This document shows, in pieces, positions 7,412 through 10,465 of a stretch of 10,465 nucleotides of DNA (position 1 is its first letter; the number at the start of each line of letters is the position of its first letter). The DNA is from Actinomycetes bacterium. GTDB lineage: Bacteria; Actinomycetota; Acidimicrobiia; Acidimicrobiales; Acidimicrobiaceae. The DNA lies in contig JAJYFX010000030.1 of NCBI GenBank assembly GCA_021785315.1, forward strand, positions 1 to 10,465, in the 5' to 3' direction. A program made the translations under genes and the position numbers. The notes beneath the pieces were generated by a model, which saw only the letters and a list, made by a program, of their open reading frames with translations, was not told where the DNA came from and made no database searches.

Positions 7412-8644
7412 ATGAAAGCCGAATCATTCAGGTTTAGCGGCAATGCGCGTCAGATTACTGGCATTGGTTCGGTAACAGCTTTTTTGCTCGCGACAGCGAT
7501 GTATAGGTCGAGTCAAAATGCCTTAGAGACAACATTTGCGCCGATCGGTCATGATATTCTCCACCTGACACCTTCGGTGGTTGGAATCGGAGTCACGCTT
7601 TCCGGAGTAATTACCGTATTAGGCAATTTCATACTTGCATCCCGGGTGCAGCGCCGAAATTTATTATGGGTTCTTGGGGCCGGGTTGATGGCAATGAGCA
7701 GTGCTATTGCTGTAATCGGGCTGTCAAGATCTGTCATGGCGTATTTTATTTCGGCCGTCTTGCTCGGGATTGCGGGCGGTCTTGTTATGCCGGCTTTAAC
7801 GACATATGGCGGCCATCTCCGCGGAATCCGTCCCGACAGGTCGTTGACCGCGTTTACCTTGGCTCTGACGGCGAGCCTGGCGTTAGGTCCATTGCTTGAG
7901 TCATGGGTTCTTGGTTTTGACGGCAATTCTTTGAGGAAGGCGGTCTTGATATTTGCGCCTTTTGGCATTATCGCCATTTTGTTTGCAGCAAGAGTTGTCA
8001 AAACTGGGCTGGTTGGATGGGAGGACCAGCGAAGTTTGCCGGGAAAGGTTAACGTACTTCCGGGAAAACTGATAGAGAGCGTGCCTCTTCGCTTGGCTAT
8101 TGTAGGCCAGCTGATAAACCAGGTACCTTTCGTTACCATAATCTCCTTTGGGGCGTTGATTGGCCACTCGATTTACGGGGCGACACCTGCCCAAGTGCAA
8201 CTTTCGTTCACTGCCTTTTTTACCGGCGCGTTAGTTACGAGGACAGCTCTCGTGATTCGTCCACCTTCCCGCCGCATGATTTTTCTTCTGAAACTGTCAG
8301 CTTTCCTCATGTTGGCGGGCATGGCAGCTCTTGGATTGGGATCCGGGTTAGTGTATTTTTTTGTAGTCATGGCGATACTGGGGATGCCCCATGGGCTTTT
8401 ATTCCCTCTCACGATTGGTTTGGTCGCAAGAGGTACCAGCGCGTCAGATTTGCCGAGGGCCAACGCGGTTCTCTTTACCTCAATAAATTTTGTGTCAGTG
8501 CTATTTCCAATTCTGATCGGTTTTTCATTGCAAAGCATCGGGTACCGGTTCAGCTTGTTTTGGATTCTCCTGGTAGTGGCAGGTTTGTCCTATCTGCTTT
8601 TGCGGATCTCGAGGACGATGGCCAGGGAGGATATCGCCATTTGA
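7412..8644 (+). CDS. MFS family transporter
   Basis: A 410-residue integral membrane protein with about 12 hydrophobic segments in two blocks of six (about 14-190 and 226-400) and a hydrophilic central loop (about 195-225), the classic major facilitator layout and length. Family-type features include an arginine-bearing loop after the second segment (SRVQRRN, 78-83) and a glycine-rich segment near 117-124 (LLGIAGGL). Substrate and direction cannot be read; uptake of the compound handled by the upstream enzymes, or export of a product, are both possible. The frame opens at a TTG at 7376; ATG 7412 is preferred because it is preceded by a purine-rich GGGAAGAGAAG stretch, although spacing is not ideal. 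It stands between two pseudogenes, 841 bases after the cupin, so it probably has its own promoter, which I could not identify. It appears intact, with no internal stop. Confidence 0.9.
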   Translation: MKAESFRFSGNARQITGIGSVTAFLLATAMYRSSQNALETTFAPIGHDILHLTPSVVGIGVTLSGVITVLGNFILASRVQRRNLLWVLGAGLMAMSSAIAVIGLSRSVMAYFISAVLLGIAGGLVMPALTTYGGHLRGIRPDRSLTAFTLALTASLALGPLLESWVLGFDGNSLRKAVLIFAPFGIIAILFAARVVKTGLVGWEDQRSLPGKVNVLPGKLIESVPLRLAIVGQLINQVPFVTIISFGALIGHSIYGATPAQVQLSFTAFFTGALVTRTALVIRPPSRRMIFLLKLSAFLMLAGMAALGLGSGLVYFFVVMAILGMPHGLLFPLTIGLVARGTSASDLPRANAVLFTSINFVSVLFPILIGFSLQSIGYRFSLFWILLVVAGLSYLLLRISRTMAREDIAI

Positions 8645-8881
8645 TTTTCGATCGATTTTGGGGAAGATGCTTGGAATGCAGGTTGACTCATTGGAGGATG
8701 GAGCAGCGGAAACGGGTTGGCTGGAGGGGGGCGAAGATGCCAGTGCAGGAAGTTGATGACGTAGGTCGATGCCGGCCTACTGCCTGGACAATAAAACACT
8801 GCCAGGGTGATCATGCAATGGGGAGGCCAATTTGTGGCGCAAGCGTTAGTCGATCGGGATGTTTTCGTAGTCAAGTCATTG
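8645..8881. other. Non-coding stretch with hairpins and a possible thioesterase scrap
   Basis: No convincing gene on either strand. Two inverted repeats lie here (8761-8780 and 8783-8806), described separately. At 8819-8851 one frame reads WGGQFVAQALV, which resembles the GGQVVAQAL segment near the N-terminus of TesB-type acyl-CoA thioesterase II. The neighbouring frame just before it reads GDHAMGRP. This could be the debris of a thioesterase gene, but it is short and may be chance. Reading frames spanning the area have no family-like pattern. Confidence 0.35.
8761..8806. repeat. Two adjacent short inverted repeats
   Basis: GTAGGTCG (8761-8768), loop ATGC, then CGGCCTAC (8773-8780) form an 8-pair stem with one G-T wobble. 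Immediately after, CCTGG (8783-8787) and CCAGG (8802-8806) form a 5-pair stem around an A-rich loop. Neither is followed by a run of T, so a standard intrinsic terminator is not supported. They lie 117 bases after the MFS stop and could aid termination or mRNA stability. Confidence 0.4.
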
Positions 8882-10024
8882 TTTTTTCGCCTGGGCTGAT
8901 TTGGGCATGAAGATCTTCTGAAAACAATTCGTCCCTTTATAGAAGCTGAGTTGGAACCTCCGGAGAAACTTGTGGAAGAGGCGGGTTCTTTACCAGCGGA
9001 CGATGACCGGCGAATTGCTGAAAAGTAAAGGGCATTCGGGCTCTATGCCATGAACGTGCCGGAGAAGTGCGGGGGAGCAGGTCTTTCGGTGGTTGAAACG
9101 ATGCTAGGCGAAGAGCAATTTGGGCCTACCACAGATATTTTGCACGCAGGGCCTTCGGTAGCGTTTATGAGGTTCTCTTTGTCTCCAACCAGTCTTAGCA
9201 AGAAAGGTGGTTGCCCCCTTTGTCAGAGGTGAGCGAACTTCTTCCATTGCGATCACTGAGCCAGGTGCTGGCTGGGATGCGGGGGCAACCAGGACCACGG
9301 TTGTAGAGGACGGGAGTAAATGGCAACTGCATGGTCAGGAGCGTTTCATCAGTGACGGCTACTTTTTAGATTTCTTCGTGGTTTCCGCAGTGACCGAGAA
9401 GGCTGCAGGACATAAAGGAATTTCTCTTTTTCTGGTTGACAAGGATGTTCACGTATTGAGGTAGGACGGGATCAAGAAATGATGGGTCTTTGCCATACGA
9501 GACATGTTGGGCCGTTCATCGACAGCGCGGTATTGAGCGAGGAGAACTTCTTAGGCGAGCTTGGCACCGCATTCGGCAGGTTCTGAACAGTCTTGGACCT
9601 GTCCGACTGGCCAAAGTCCGTACTCGTGCGGCGGGTAAGGCTAGCCATATTGTGAATTTGACGATCGAGTACGCCAATGACAGGGAGCAGTTTTGCCGGC
9701 CGGCAGGCCAATTGAGATGGCGCAGCAGATGATCGCTGACCGTTTCCTAGATATCAATTGCGCAAGGCTGTTGTTGCTTGGGGCGGCGTGGGAAATCGGC
9801 TAAGGCGGAAATAACGCCAAAGACTAGTTCTCAATGGCTAAAGTGCACGCGGCGGAGGCCGTCAAAACGGTAGCCGATGGTGCAGTGCAGATATTCGGCG
9901 GAATGGGGTACTGCTAAGACCTACCGATAAAGCGTTATTACCGCGATGTCGGAATCTCACGCATATACGATGGGATTTCAGAGATTCATCAAACTGTAAT
10001 CGCAAAGGACGCTTTGCGGAGGGG
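8882..10024 (+). pseudogene. Decayed acyl-CoA dehydrogenase (CaiA-like)
   Basis: An almost full-length acyl-CoA dehydrogenase (about 380 codons) broken by many lesions. Parts in order: HEDLLKTIRPFIEAELEP (from 8906), TAA at 9026-9028, YAMNVPEKCGGAGL (from about 9044), a shift near 9150, WLPPFVRGERTSSIAITEPG (about 9207-9264), KWQLHGQERFISDGYF, stops and shifts near 9462-9590, LNSLGPVRLAKVRTRAAGKA, YANDREQF (to about 9694), a shift near 9705, IEMAQQMIADRFLDI and LLLGAAWEIG, stops at 9801, 9825 and 9915, AVQIFGGMGYC, KRYYRDVGISRIYDG and ISEIHQTVIAKDAL (to 10024). These are the FAD/substrate-binding TEPGAG block, the REQF-RP block and the GGMGY and SEIH C-terminal signatures of the family. A conserved Ser after TEPGAG is Trp, and the Gly of REQFGRP is Cys. 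TAA, TAG and TGA all occur, so stop recoding does not rescue it. Similarity to carnitine-type CaiA enzymes fits the CaiB-like gene at the left edge. Confidence 0.9.
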
Positions 10025-10309
10025 ACGTAGACGTTTGTCAGCATGTATACCGGCGGCTGGGCCTAATCGAGTTCCAGCGAGATGCACAGCCATGTTGCTA
10101 AGAATTTCAGCAAGGGTGATGCCAGCTGGCATCGTACCAAGAAGTATCCAGCACAGTAAGGTTGCCAAGATTGATTTAACTCAAAGAGTCAGAGTTGACA
10201 AAGCAGGGTTTAAATTCAGCGCAGTGAGTGTTTGCGCCCTGGGTTCTCGTTTTTGTTGAAAAAGGGTATGAAGCTTGAGGTTTCCGCCTGAAGAAGTTTG
10301 CTGGCCAAC
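10025..10309. other. Intergenic stretch with palindrome upstream of the VOC gene
   Basis: No gene is recognised. The frame that ended the acyl-CoA dehydrogenase runs on to a TGA at 10257-10259 with no family pattern, as expected once the original stop is lost. The notable element is a perfect 16-base palindrome at 10118-10133. A TTGACA lies at 10195-10200, but no -10 box stands at a workable spacing, so no promoter is called. Confidence 0.5.
10118..10133. promoter_or_regulatory. Perfect 16-base palindrome, possible operator
   Basis: GATGCCAGCTGGCATC is its own reverse complement over all 16 bases; the flanking pair (T10117, G10134) does not extend it. It lies between the dead acyl-CoA dehydrogenase and the VOC gene, 197 bases before the latter. 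Uninterrupted palindromes of this size suit a dimeric regulator, but no copy is seen in the IclR divergent gap, so it would belong to another regulator. The function is inferred from symmetry alone. Confidence 0.4.
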
Positions 10310-10330
10310 ATGAACTCGAAGGATGGTTTT

Positions 10331-10465
10331 ATGAGCAATTCCATATCCCGCGTCGAGCATACCGCGATAGTTGTTTCAGATATCAGATGGTACGTTCAGT
10401 TCTTCGAGGAAGTTTTTGGAATGCGCGTGACTCAAGTTGACGGCGATCCGGAGAGTCCACGGCAG
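10331..10465 (+). CDS. VOC superfamily (glyoxalase/dioxygenase fold) protein, 3' end cut by window edge
   Basis: Only the first 45 codons are in the window. They begin with RVEHTAIVVSDI (residues 7-18) followed by WYVQFFEEVFGMRV, the first beta-alpha module of vicinal-oxygen-chelate proteins (glyoxalase I, extradiol dioxygenases, methylmalonyl-CoA epimerase, resistance proteins). His10 is in the usual first metal-ligand position. Which member it is cannot be told from this module. ATG 10331 is chosen because AAGGA (10319-10323) lies 7 bases upstream; an in-frame ATG at 10310 has no such site and would add seven residues. It follows a non-coding gap of about 300 bases after a pseudogene, so it probably starts a new transcription unit. 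Confidence 0.85.
   Translation, partial: MSNSISRVEHTAIVVSDIRWYVQFFEEVFGMRVTQVDGDPESPRQ

Noticed and set aside
7549..8139. 196-codon minus-strand frame inside the MFS gene
   Set aside because: The forward frame is a clear membrane transporter; the reverse frame is a compositional shadow with no RBS or family pattern.
9694..9705. 12-base palindrome TGCCGGCCGGCA
   Set aside because: It falls inside the acyl-CoA dehydrogenase relic at the former REQFGRP codons and is explained by GC-rich coding sequence.
8882..10024. Stop-codon recoding or programmed frameshifting to rescue the acyl-CoA dehydrogenase
   Set aside because: All three stop codons occur, there are several shifts in different directions, and conserved residues are also altered; simple decay explains this better.
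10195..10214. TTGACA with nearby TTTAAA as a sigma-70 promoter for the VOC gene
   Set aside because: The spacing is 8 bases instead of about 17, and no alternative -10 box stands at the right distance.
1..10465. CRISPR array, tRNA or rRNA genes, insertion sequences, phage genes
   Set aside because: No regular spaced repeats, cloverleaf, rRNA-like stretches, transposase motifs or terminal inverted repeats were seen on either strand.

Overview
The window is a bacterial catabolic gene island of moderate GC (roughly half, judged by eye). It has six intact genes, two genes that run off the window edges, and two clearly decayed genes. Ribosome binding sites are good (AGGAGG before the CoA-transferase, AAGGAG before the TPP enzyme) and one gene starts with TTG. 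The lineage cannot be fixed from the sequence. IclR-type control, a family III CoA-transferase and CaiA-like acyl-CoA dehydrogenase remains suit a free-living aerobic actinobacterium or proteobacterium, but this is inference.

Layout. Minus strand, read right to left: an IclR-family regulator (1826-972), then 36 bases on, a CaiB/BaiF (family III) CoA-transferase (935-1, cut by the left edge). Across a 67-base divergent gap carrying an inverted repeat, a plus-strand operon begins: NAD(P)-dependent aldehyde dehydrogenase (1894-3351), zinc-dependent medium-chain alcohol dehydrogenase (3398-4375), a ThDP-dependent acetolactate-synthase-like enzyme (4372-6147, TTG start overlapping the previous stop) and a small cupin (6196-6570). 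Next comes a wrecked sugar-type ABC substrate-binding lipoprotein gene (about 6634-7354), an intact MFS transporter (7412-8644), a non-coding stretch with two hairpins and a possible thioesterase scrap, a wrecked acyl-CoA dehydrogenase gene (about 8882-10024), a gap holding a perfect 16-base palindrome, and the start of a VOC-fold protein (10331 to the right edge).

How the parts may work together (inference): the alcohol dehydrogenase would oxidise a hydroxy compound to a ketone or 2-oxo acid; the ThDP enzyme would cleave or decarboxylate it to an aldehyde; the aldehyde dehydrogenase would give a carboxylate; the CoA-transferase would activate an acid to its CoA ester; and the acyl-CoA dehydrogenase, now dead here, would once have desaturated it. 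The cupin has no assignable role. The regulator probably senses a pathway acid. The substrate cannot be read from sequence. The two pseudogenes suggest a cluster that is being trimmed, with the MFS protein left as the only intact transporter in view.
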